From assembly GCA_947500005.1 (NCBI GenBank), contig CANMQJ010000001.1, positions 1-64,000 on the forward strand: a stretch of 64,000 nt of DNA, read 5' to 3'. Source of the DNA: an uncultured Paracoccaceae bacterium. Lineage in GTDB: Bacteria > Pseudomonadota > Alphaproteobacteria > Rhodobacterales > Rhodobacteraceae. Under the pieces are notes generated by a model that did not search any database, was not told the DNA's origin, and saw nothing but the letters and a program-made list of their open reading frames with translations. A program made the position numbers and the translations under genes. Shown here piece after piece: positions 55,947-64,000 of the stretch. How positions within the stretch are numbered: position 1 is the stretch's first letter; the number at the start of each line of letters is the position of its first letter.

Positions 55947-58409
55947 ATGAGCGACCGCCTTCCCATCGACGATGCCCTGCCCGAGCTTGTGGACGCCTTG
56001 CGCGCACGGGGGCGGGCCGTGTTGCAGGCGCCGCCCGGCGCGGGCAAGACGACGCGGGTGCCGCTTGCGATGCTGGAGGCGGGGCTGGTGCAGGGCCGCA
56101 TCCTGATGCTGGAGCCGCGCCGGCTGGCCGCGCGGGCGGCGGCCGAGCGCATGGCCGAGACGCTGGGAGAGCGCGCGGGCGAGACGGTGGGCTATCGCGT
56201 GCGGGGCGAGGCGAAGGTCTCGAAGGCCACCCGGATCGAGGTGGTGACCGAGGGGATCCTGACGCGGATGCTGCAATCCGCGCCCGACCTTCCGGGCGTG
56301 GGTGCGGTGATCTTCGACGAGTTCCACGAGCGCTCTCTCAATGCCGATCTGGGGCTGGCGCTGTGCCTTGAGGTGGCGGGTGCGCTGCGCGAGGACATGG
56401 TCCTGCTGGCGATGTCGGCGACGCTGGATGCGGGGCCGGTTGCGGCGCTGATGGAGGCGCCGCTGGTCAGCTCCGAAGGGCGCGCCTATCCGGTGGAGAT
56501 CCGCTGGCTGGACCAGCCGCTGTCGCCGCAGGCGCGCGGACCGGGGCCGCGACGGGTGGAGGCGCTGGCCGACCTGGTGGCGCGGGCCGAGGCCGACACG
56601 CGCGGCATGGGGGGCGCGATCCTGGTGTTTCTGCCCGGCGAGGGAGAGATCCGGCGGGCCGAGGGGCTGCTGTCGGCACGCTTGCCCGCAGGCTGCGAGA
56701 TCCGGCCGCTTTATGGTGCGATGCCGTTTGCCGCCCAGCGCGCGGCGCTGGCGCCGCTGGAGGGCGGACGCAAGGTGGTGCTGGCGACCTCCATCGCCGA
56801 GACCTCGCTGACCATCCCGGATGTGCGGGTGGTGGTCGATGCGGGGCTGTCGCGACGGGCGCGGTTCGATCCGGGCGCGGGCATGTCGCGGCTGGTGACC
56901 GAGCGGGTGAGCCGGGCCGAGGCCACACAGCGCGCAGGCCGCGCGGGGCGCGTGGCCGAGGGGGTCTGCTACCGGCTCTGGACCAAGGGAGAGGAAGGCG
57001 CCCTGCCCGCGTTCCCGCCCGCCGAGATCGAGGCGGCGGACCTGACCGGGCTGGCGCTGGAACTGGCGCTTTGGGGTGCCTCGGAGGGCGATCTGGCCTT
57101 TCTCACGCCGCCGCCCGAGGGGGCGCTGGCCGAGGCGCGGGCGCTGTTGCGGATGCTTGGGGCGCTGGATGCCAAGGGCCTGATCACCGCGCATGGCCGG
57201 GCGCTTGCGGCGCTGCCGGTGCATCCGCGTCTGGGGCATATGCTGGTGGTGGCGGGTCAGGGCGCGGCGCCTTTGGCGGCGCTGATGGAAGAGCGCGATC
57301 CACTGCGCGGCGCGCCGGTGGACCTGACCCTGCGGCTGGACGCGCTGCGTGATCTCAAGGGGTTCACGGCGCGGCGGCCTTATGAGGTGAACCGGGGCGC
57401 ACTGGAGCGGATCCGGGCGGAGGCGGCGCGGCTCCGCAAGGGCGCGGGCGCGGATGCGGGGAGGAGCCCGGCGGCGATGGCCGCACTTGCCTATCCAGAT
57501 CGCGTGGGGCAGCGGCGCAAAGGGGATGCCCCGCGTTTCGTCCTGTCGGGCGGCAAGGGCGCGGTGCTGGACGAGGGCGATCCGCTGGCGGGCGCACCCT
57601 ACATCGTCGCGGTCGATACCGACGGCAACCCGCGCGAGGCGCGGGTGCGGATGGCGGCCCAGATCGGCGAGCGGGAGTTGCGGGAGCTGTTTGCGGATCA
57701 GATCGATTGGGTCGAGCTGTGCGAATGGTCGAAGCGGGACCGCCGCGTGGTAGCCCGGCGACAAGAGCGGTTCGGGGCGATCACGCTGGATGACCGGATC
57801 TGGCGCGAGGTGCCCGAGGATCTGGTGGCCCGCGCGATGCTGGAGGGTGTGCGCGACCTTGGCCTGCGGCTGCAGGGCGCGGCGGCGCGGCTGGCGTCGC
57901 GGGTGGAGCTGGTGCGGGCAGAGGGCGGCGACTGGCCGGATTTTTCTGAGTCGGGGTTGCTGGATGCGCTGGACGAGTGGCTTTTGCCCTTCCTGTCGGG
58001 TGTGCGCAGCGCGGAGGAGTGGAAACGCTTCGATCCCCTGCCCGCCTTGCAGGCCTATTTGGGCTGGGACCGGATGCAGGCGCTGGACCGGGCGGCGCCG
58101 GGATCGTTCGTGACGCCGCTGGGGCGGAAGATCCCGATAGATTACAGCGGCGAGCTGCCGGAAATCTCGGTCCGGTTGCAGGAGATGTTCGGGGTGACCA
58201 CGCATCCGGCGGTGGCGGGCGTCGCGCTGAAGGTCACGCTGCTGTCGCCCGCGCAACGGCCGATCCAGATCACCCGCGATCTGCCGGGGTTCTGGGCGGG
58301 CTCTTATGCGGATGTGCGCAAGGACATGCGCGCGCAATATCCCCGCCATCCCTGGCCCGAAGACCCGACCCAGGCCGACCCGACGCTGCGGGCCAAGCGG
58401 CGGGGGTGA
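55947..58409 (+). CDS. hrpB: ATP-dependent helicase HrpB
   Basis: QAPPGAGKTTRVPLAML; IFDEFHERSLNADLGLAL; ATSIAETSLTIPDVRVVVDAGLSR; TQRAGRAGRVAEGVCYRLW. Confidence 0.95.
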   Translation: MSDRLPIDDALPELVDALRARGRAVLQAPPGAGKTTRVPLAMLEAGLVQGRILMLEPRRLAARAAAERMAETLGERAGETVGYRVRGEAKVSKATRIEVVTEGILTRMLQSAPDLPGVGAVIFDEFHERSLNADLGLALCLEVAGALREDMVLLAMSATLDAGPVAALMEAPLVSSEGRAYPVEIRWLDQPLSPQARGPGPRRVEALADLVARAEADTRGMGGAILVFLPGEGEIRRAEGLLSARLPAGCEIRPLYGAMPFAAQRAALAPLEGGRKVVLATSIAETSLTIPDVRVVVDAGLSRRARFDPGAGMSRLVTERVSRAEATQRAGRAGRVAEGVCYRLWTKGEEGALPAFPPAEIEAADLTGLALELALWGASEGDLAFLTPPPEGALAEARALLRMLGALDAKGLITAHGRALAALPVHPRLGHMLVVAGQGAAPLAALMEERDPLRGAPVDLTLRLDALRDLKGFTARRPYEVNRGALERIRAEAARLRKGAGADAGRSPAAMAALAYPDRVGQRRKGDAPRFVLSGGKGAVLDEGDPLAGAPYIVAVDTDGNPREARVRMAAQIGERELRELFADQIDWVELCEWSKRDRRVVARRQERFGAITLDDRIWREVPEDLVARAMLEGVRDLGLRLQGAAARLASRVELVRAEGGDWPDFSESGLLDALDEWLLPFLSGVRSAEEWKRFDPLPALQAYLGWDRMQALDRAAPGSFVTPLGRKIPIDYSGELPEISVRLQEMFGVTTHPAVAGVALKVTLLSPAQRPIQITRDLPGFWAGSYADVRKDMRAQYPRHPWPEDPTQADPTLRAKRRG

Positions 58410-58518
58410 TCGGCGCTTGCCTGCGGGACGGCCATACGCGACGATCCGAGGCAGGCGCGCAAAGGCCCGCCGCGACGGGGCGGCGAGCGAAGATGAGGTG
58501 AAGCGAGGGACCCGGATT

Positions 58519-59643
58519 ATGGATACCGTTTGGAGGTCGCGCGCGGTCTGTGGGGCGCTGATCGCCGCGCTGGCGGCCTGCACCCCCCACGCCGATCTGG
58601 TGCCCGACCGCGGCGCGGGGGAGGCGGGAAAGACCGTGACCATTCATGTCGGCACCACGCGGGCGCGCGACCCCCGCGAGGTGTTCTCGGACTCGCGCCC
58701 CGGCCCGCTAACCTATGCCTCGGTCGATGTCAGCGTTCCCCCCGACCGGAAGCCCGGTGTCGTCACGCTGCCCGACAGGACCCCCGATGCGCGGACCGAT
58801 TTCCTGACGCGCGAGGTCTCGCTCTTTGCCGACCGCGCCGGCTTCAGGGCGGCGGCGCGGCGCGCGTTTGCCGCACCGGGGGGACGGGGCAAAGAGGTCG
58901 TGGTGACGGTCCACGGTTTCAACAGCACCGCGGCGGACGGAATTTTCCGAACCGCGCAGATGGCCGAGGATTTCGGCGTGACCGGGCCGCTCTTTCACTA
59001 CGCCTGGCCCTCGCGCGGGGAGCCGCTGGCCTATGCCGCCGACCGCGATGCCGTTCTGGTCGCACGCAACGGGTTCGAGGAGATGCTGCATGATCTGAGC
59101 GCCGCGGGGGCGCGCGATATCCTGCTGGTCGCGCATTCGATGGGGGCGCAACTGACGATGGAGGTGCTGCGCCAGATCGCGTTGCAGGGCGACAGGGCGA
59201 CCCTGTCGCGGGTGGGCGGCGTGGTTCTGATAGCGCCGGATATCGACCCGGTGCTGTTCCGCAAGCAGGCGGAGGATATCGGGGAATTGCCGCAACCCTT
59301 CGTCATTTTCTCGTCGCGCCGGGACCCGGCGCTGCGCCTGTCGGCGCGGTTGACGGGGCATGACGACAGGCTGGGCAATCTCGCCTCCGTCGAGGATCTT
59401 GCGGGGCTGGATGTCACGGTGATCGACATCTCGGACACGCGCGATGCGGTCTCGCCTCACCTGGCGGCGGTCACCTCGCCCACGCTGATCGCCTTCAGCA
59501 AGCGACTGGGGTCGCTGCGCGAATGGCTGAAGACGGATTCGGCGGGGCGGACAGGTCTCCTGCCCGGCACCGTGCTGCTCGCGCAGGAGGCGACGACCAC
59601 CGTGCTTGCGCCCATTGCCGCCGTGGGCGAGGAACTGAACTAG
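58519..59643 (+). CDS. alpha/beta hydrolase (DUF900-type esterase lipoprotein)
   Basis: Lipobox-like LAAC; VVVTVHGFNSTAADGIFRTAQMAEDFG; ILLVAHSMGAQLTMEVLRQ. Confidence 0.88.
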   Translation: MDTVWRSRAVCGALIAALAACTPHADLVPDRGAGEAGKTVTIHVGTTRARDPREVFSDSRPGPLTYASVDVSVPPDRKPGVVTLPDRTPDARTDFLTREVSLFADRAGFRAAARRAFAAPGGRGKEVVVTVHGFNSTAADGIFRTAQMAEDFGVTGPLFHYAWPSRGEPLAYAADRDAVLVARNGFEEMLHDLSAAGARDILLVAHSMGAQLTMEVLRQIALQGDRATLSRVGGVVLIAPDIDPVLFRKQAEDIGELPQPFVIFSSRRDPALRLSARLTGHDDRLGNLASVEDLAGLDVTVIDISDTRDAVSPHLAAVTSPTLIAFSKRLGSLREWLKTDSAGRTGLLPGTVLLAQEATTTVLAPIAAVGEELN

Positions 59644-61241
59644 GACGCGCGGATCATCTCGACCGCCTTTTCCGCGATCATGATGACGGGCGAGGCGGTG
59701 TTGCCGCTGACGATTTTCGGCATGATCGAGGCGTCGGCGATGCGCAGGCCGGTCAGCCCATGGACGCGCAATTGCGGGTCGGTGACCGCCATGCGGTCGG
59801 AGCCCATCTTGCAGGTGCCCACGGGGTGGAAGATCGTGGTGGCGATGTCGCCCGCCGCGCGGACGAGGTCGGCCTCGCTGTCCACCTGCGGGCCGGGCAG
59901 GCGTTCGCGCGGGGCGAAGGGGGCGAGCGCACGTGCGGTCATCAACTGGCGGGCCTGCTTGATCGAGGTCACGGCCACCTGCCGGTCGCGCGGGGCGGAG
60001 AGGTAGTTGAGCCGGATCTCGGGCTGCGGGTCGGGATCGGGCGTGGTGATGTGGCAATGGCCCAGGCTCTCGGGACGCAGGTTGCAGACCGAGACGGTGA
60101 TGGCGGGATAGTCATGCAGCGGATCGCCCAGCTTGTCGCAGGAGAGTGGCTGGACGTGGAATTCGAGATCGGGGGTTTCCAGCGACGGGTCAGATTTGGT
60201 GAAGATGCCGAACTGGCTGGGCGCCATGGCGAGCGGGCCGGAGCGGGTGGTCGCATAGCGCAGCGCCATCGAGAGGCGGCCCGCGAGGGAGTTCGACATC
60301 TCGTTGAGCGTGCGCGTGTTCGAGACCTCGAAAACGGTGCGGATCTGGAGGTGGTCCTGCAGGTTCTCACCCACGCCGGGCAGGTCGTGGACGGGCGTGA
60401 TGCCCAGCGCCGAGAGGCGGTCGGGCTGGCCGATGCCCGAAAGCTCCAGCAGCTTGGGGGAGTTGATGCTGCCGGCGGCGAGGATGACCTCGCGCGTGGC
60501 GGTGACGGTGGCGGGTTGCCCGTTATGGCGGAAGGCAACGCCGGTCACGCGCTTGCCGTCGAGGATCAGCCGATCGGTCATGGCGCCGGTCAACACGCGC
60601 AGGTTGGGCCGCTTCATCGCCGGGCGCAGGAAGGCCTTGGTGGTGTTCCAGCGGATGCCGCCCTTCTGGTTGACCTCGAAGAAGCCCGAGCCCTCGTTGC
60701 TGCCCGTATTGAAATCGGGCGTGGGGGGCCAGCCCATCTCGGCCGCGCCCTTTTGCACGGCATCGAGGATGTCCCATTTCAGGCGCTGGGTGGTGACCTT
60801 CCACTCGCCCTCTGCCCCGTGCAGCTCGGTCGCGCCCCCATGGTGATCCTCGGACCGCTTGAACAAGGGCAGCACGTCGTCCCAGCCCCAGCCGGGATTG
60901 CCCATCTGGCGCCAGCCATCGTAATCGGCCGCCTGCCCGCGCATGTAGATCATGCCGTTGATCGAGCTGCAGCCGCCCAGCAGCTTGCCACGCGGGTAGA
61001 CGAGGGAGCGGCCGTTGAGCCCCGGCTCCTCGGCCGTCTTCATCATCCAGTCGGTGCGCGGATTGCCGATGCAGAAGAGGTAGCCCACGGGGACATGGAC
61101 CCAGTGATAGCGGTCGGTTCCGCCCGCCTCGAGCAGCAGGACGCGGGCCCTGGGATCGGCACTGAGCCGGTTGGCCAGCACGCAGCCCGCCGTGCCGCCG
61201 CCGATGATGATGTAGTCGTAGTCGCCGTCGAGTTCTTTCAT
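59640..61241 (-). CDS. GMC-family oxidoreductase (choline dehydrogenase-like)
   Basis: DYIIIGGGTAGCVLANRLSADPRARVLLLEAGG; GGCSSINGMIYMRGQAADYDGW; ASIMPKIVSGNTASPVIMIAEKAVEMI. Confidence 0.93.
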   Translation of the reverse strand: MKELDGDYDYIIIGGGTAGCVLANRLSADPRARVLLLEAGGTDRYHWVHVPVGYLFCIGNPRTDWMMKTAEEPGLNGRSLVYPRGKLLGGCSSINGMIYMRGQAADYDGWRQMGNPGWGWDDVLPLFKRSEDHHGGATELHGAEGEWKVTTQRLKWDILDAVQKGAAEMGWPPTPDFNTGSNEGSGFFEVNQKGGIRWNTTKAFLRPAMKRPNLRVLTGAMTDRLILDGKRVTGVAFRHNGQPATVTATREVILAAGSINSPKLLELSGIGQPDRLSALGITPVHDLPGVGENLQDHLQIRTVFEVSNTRTLNEMSNSLAGRLSMALRYATTRSGPLAMAPSQFGIFTKSDPSLETPDLEFHVQPLSCDKLGDPLHDYPAITVSVCNLRPESLGHCHITTPDPDPQPEIRLNYLSAPRDRQVAVTSIKQARQLMTARALAPFAPRERLPGPQVDSEADLVRAAGDIATTIFHPVGTCKMGSDRMAVTDPQLRVHGLTGLRIADASIMPKIVSGNTASPVIMIAEKAVEMIRAS

Positions 61242-61296
61242 TCCGCGCCTCCCCGGCGGGCAGGGTTGTTCATCGGCGGGCGGGATGCAAGCCCGC

Positions 61297-61854
61297 TTAG
61301 CGCAGGGCGCGGAGGGTGCGGAGCGGTTCGGACTCGACCGCTTGTCGCTGGACGTATCTCAGGTGGCCGAGAGCGGCGCGGAAGGCCTCGTGCGCGGGTT
61401 TGCGTTCGAGGTGATCGGCGATCTTGAGCAGGTTGACGGGGTGGCGGATCACCAGTTCCTCGATGCGCTCCACCGCCGTGTCGGCGGGACAGGCGTCGAT
61501 GACCTGGCAGGCGGCCTGCGTCGGCGTGAGGATGTACCAGTCACCCGGTCGCCGCGCGGTGTAGCGGGCGATGTCGAAGGGCGAGGCGCCCAGCGCGTGC
61601 CATTTGGGCATGATCGCGCGTGCACCCGTTCCGGCCTGTTCCAGCACGGTGCCGGAGGTCTGGCGGAAGCCGAAGGGCGCCAGCTGTGCGGCGGCATGGC
61701 GGCGCATGGGGCCCGAGAGCATGTCGGCGTCGGCACGGTCATAGCGCAGGTCGTCGAAGACCGAGAGCAGGCGCAATTCGCGATCGGCCATGTAGAGATA
61801 GCGACCGAGATCGCGCGAGGCGGTGTCCTCGGACAGGGGGTCGGGCCGGGTCAT
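61297..61854 (-). CDS. conserved hypothetical protein (185 aa)
   Basis: Well-formed ORF with repeated DLGRYLYMADRELRLLSVFDDLRYD-type content; no family assigned. Confidence 0.75.
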   Translation of the reverse strand: MTRPDPLSEDTASRDLGRYLYMADRELRLLSVFDDLRYDRADADMLSGPMRRHAAAQLAPFGFRQTSGTVLEQAGTGARAIMPKWHALGASPFDIARYTARRPGDWYILTPTQAACQVIDACPADTAVERIEELVIRHPVNLLKIADHLERKPAHEAFRAALGHLRYVQRQAVESEPLRTLRALR

Positions 61855-61895
61855 GCCGGGGAAGATGGGCCCGGCGCCGGGTCTGTCCAGCCGGA

Positions 61896-63293
61896 TCAGC
61901 CCCAGTCGCCATGGGTGAGGCCCGCGCGGTCGGTGCGCTCGAACCCGTGGCGGCCAAAGGCGTCGCGCTGCGCCTGGATGAGGTTGGCGGTGCCCTGTCC
62001 GCGGCGGATGCTGTCATACCACGCCAGCGCCCCCGAAAGAGCCGGAACCGGCAGGCCGGTGAGCGCGGCGGCGGCCACGGTTTCGCGCAGCGCGGGCAGC
62101 GCGGGGCCGATCAGCCCCGCGATGGCGGGGGCGAGCCAGGGCGGGCGCTGTGGCGTCTCGGCGAGGATCGCGACAAGCTCGTTCATGAGGGACGACCGGA
62201 TGATGCAGCCCGCACGCCAGATCGCGGCCACGCGCGAGAGGTCGAGGGTCCAGCCATGGGCGGTCGAGGCGGCGCGCAGGATCTCGAACCCTTGCAGATG
62301 GGCGATGACGCGCCCGGCATAGAGCGCGCGGGCCAGCGCTTCGGGCTCTGGCAACGGGGCGAGCGCGGTCTGGGCGGGCAGTTGCGTTTCGGCGGCAAGG
62401 CGTTGGGGCTTGAGCGCGGACCAGGCGCGCGCGCCGACGGCGGCCTCGATCGCGGAGGCGGACTGCCCGAGCTTGAGCGCCTCGATCAGGGTCCAGCGGC
62501 CGGTGCCCTTCTGCCCGGCCTGGTCGCGGATCATGTCCACCATCGGCCGGCCCGAGAGCGGGTCCGGCACGGACAGCACGCGGGCGGTGGTCTCGACCAG
62601 GAAGGAGGCGAGCGGGCCGGTGGACCAGCGGACGAAGAGCGCACCGATCTCGGGCGCGTCCCAACCCGCGCCGTCGCGCAGCAGGCCATAGGTCTCGGCG
62701 ATCATCTGCATGTCGGCATATTCGATGCCGTTATGCACGGTCTTGACGAAATGGCCCGCGCCGCCGGGGCCGAGATGGGCGACGCAGGGGGCCTCGCCGA
62801 ACCGCGCGGCAATCGGTTCGAGCAGCGGTTTCAGGGTGGTCCAGCCCTGCTCGGCGCCGCCCAGCATCAGCGAGGGGCCGTGGCGTGCCCCGGTCTCTCC
62901 GCCCGAGACGCCGAGGCCCATGAAGTGCAGCCCCTCTCCAGCGAGCGCGGCGGCGCGGCGGGCCGTGTCGTTGTGATCGGAATTTCCGCCATCGACAAGG
63001 ATGTCGCCAGGCTCCATCAGCGGGCGGAGGCGCGCGATGCTCTCCTCGACCGGCGCGCCGGCGGGGATCATCATCATCACCACGCGGGGCCGCGACAGCC
63101 GCGCCAGCAGCGCCCGCAGGCCATCGGCGGCGACCAGCCTGTCGGCCAGCGGGCCGGCGCGGTCGAGAAAGGGCGCGATCCATTCCGCCTCGCGGTTCGC
63201 GACGGCGGTGGCGATGCCCCTTTCGGCGAAGTTCAGCGCCAGCGCGCTGCCCATCGTGCCCAGCCCGTAGATGCCGATCCGTGCCTCTGCCAT
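61896..63293 (-). CDS. gnd: 6-phosphogluconate dehydrogenase, decarboxylating
   Basis: ARIGIYGLGTMGSALALNFAERG; ILVDGGNSDHNDTARRAAAL; FMGLGVSGGETGARHGPSLMLGG; FVKTVHNGIEYADMQMIAETY. Confidence 0.94.
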   Translation of the reverse strand: MAEARIGIYGLGTMGSALALNFAERGIATAVANREAEWIAPFLDRAGPLADRLVAADGLRALLARLSRPRVVMMMIPAGAPVEESIARLRPLMEPGDILVDGGNSDHNDTARRAAALAGEGLHFMGLGVSGGETGARHGPSLMLGGAEQGWTTLKPLLEPIAARFGEAPCVAHLGPGGAGHFVKTVHNGIEYADMQMIAETYGLLRDGAGWDAPEIGALFVRWSTGPLASFLVETTARVLSVPDPLSGRPMVDMIRDQAGQKGTGRWTLIEALKLGQSASAIEAAVGARAWSALKPQRLAAETQLPAQTALAPLPEPEALARALYAGRVIAHLQGFEILRAASTAHGWTLDLSRVAAIWRAGCIIRSSLMNELVAILAETPQRPPWLAPAIAGLIGPALPALRETVAAAALTGLPVPALSGALAWYDSIRRGQGTANLIQAQRDAFGRHGFERTDRAGLTHGDWG

Positions 63294-63487
63294 GTTCCTC
63301 GCGCGTCCCAACCTGCCATCCGCAGGCCAGAATGACGCGCGGCCGCGCCGGGCGCAACCGGTGCGGCGGGATTGCATCCCCGCGCGGATTTTTCGGCGGA
63401 ACGGATTGAAATCAAGCGGGTTGGACGTATGTCTTCACGCAGTTCCCGCCGGCAGCACGACGCACGGAGGGAGGGGGGCAGAGCAGC

Positions 63488-63946
63488 ATGGCATCATTTC
63501 TCGGCAGGTTCTGGCAGGAAGTCCTGCGTCCCCTGGTCCTCCGGCCAAAGCGGGTGCAGGTGGCCGCGCTCTGCCTGCGCCAGGGAGATGACGGGACGGA
63601 GGTACTGATGATCACCAGCCGCGGCACCGGGCGCTGGATCGTCCCCAAGGGCTGGCCCATCGAGGGGCTGGACGGCGCCGAGACCGCCGCGCGAGAGGCC
63701 TGGGAAGAGGCAGGCGTCCTGGTGCGGCGCATCTGGCGGCGGCCGGTCGGCTCCTACTCCTACGACAAGATCCAAGACAGCGGGGTGCCCGAGCCGGTGC
63801 AGACCAACCTCTATCGCATCGACGTCGCGGGGCTTGCCGACCGCTTTCCCGAGCAGGGCCAGCGCGAGCGCCGCTGGATGCGCCCCCGGGAGGCGGCAAA
63901 GTTGGTGGACGAAGAGGAGTTGCGCGCGATCCTGCAACGCTATTGA
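63488..63946 (+). CDS. NUDIX hydrolase (DIPP-like)
   Basis: WIVPKGWPIEGLDGAETAAREAWEEAGVLV NUDIX box. Confidence 0.92.
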   Translation: MASFLGRFWQEVLRPLVLRPKRVQVAALCLRQGDDGTEVLMITSRGTGRWIVPKGWPIEGLDGAETAAREAWEEAGVLVRRIWRRPVGSYSYDKIQDSGVPEPVQTNLYRIDVAGLADRFPEQGQRERRWMRPREAAKLVDEEELRAILQRY

Positions 63947-64000
63947 GGCTCCGGGGGGCCGGTTTCGGCAGCGCTCCGAATGGACGTCCGAACAGGCGAA

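Noticed and set aside
55062-58643. 1193-aa minus-strand ORF
   Set aside because: Antisense to hrpB and neighbours; Arg/Gln/His/Pro-rich shadow ORF with no domain.

Overview
This window looks like a high-GC alphaproteobacterial chromosome, most like Rhodobacterales/Roseobacter judging by gene content. No database search was possible. The centrepiece is an essentially complete thiosulfate-oxidation (sox) locus at about 26.8-39.0 kb: soxV, W, X, Y, Z, A, B, C, D, E, F on the minus strand, and soxS, soxR and a SoxT/YeeE-type transporter on the plus strand. It is followed by a zinc uptake locus (znuA / zur-znuC-znuB) and a periplasmic DsrE-family gene. A separate persulfide/sulfane-sulfur module lies at 2.1-4.8 kb: an ETHE1-like persulfide dioxygenase, two YeeE/YedE proteins and a DUF442 protein. 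Other loci are an SSS-transporter histidine kinase with a response regulator, a short-chain-acyl XRE regulator, a five-gene HAAT-type ABC transporter, bdhA with an acyl-CoA synthetase, accBC, aat, clpX/clpP, lepA, a hisD-like gene with a LysR gene, cobB, rpmB, meaB, hrpB, a GMC oxidoreductase, gnd and a NUDIX gene. One tRNA-Thr(TGT) and the 3' end of an IS3-type transposase sit at the left edge. The best candidates for new biology are: (1) a recurring ATGT(RT)GAAT motif at the two expected SoxR operators, in the soxA-soxB gap and upstream of the dsrE-like gene, suggesting an extended SoxR regulon; (2) a low-GC accessory pair at 43.2-44.5 kb, split at a G4 tract, that looks like one frameshifted or recoded coiled-coil membrane protein; (3) an orphan Phd/YefM-like protein with duplicated TTGACCGTTTTGTAC repeats; (4) a 484-aa ORFan with an Ala/Tyr-rich repeat block, divergent from lepA. 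No CRISPR array and no recognisable known defence system was seen.
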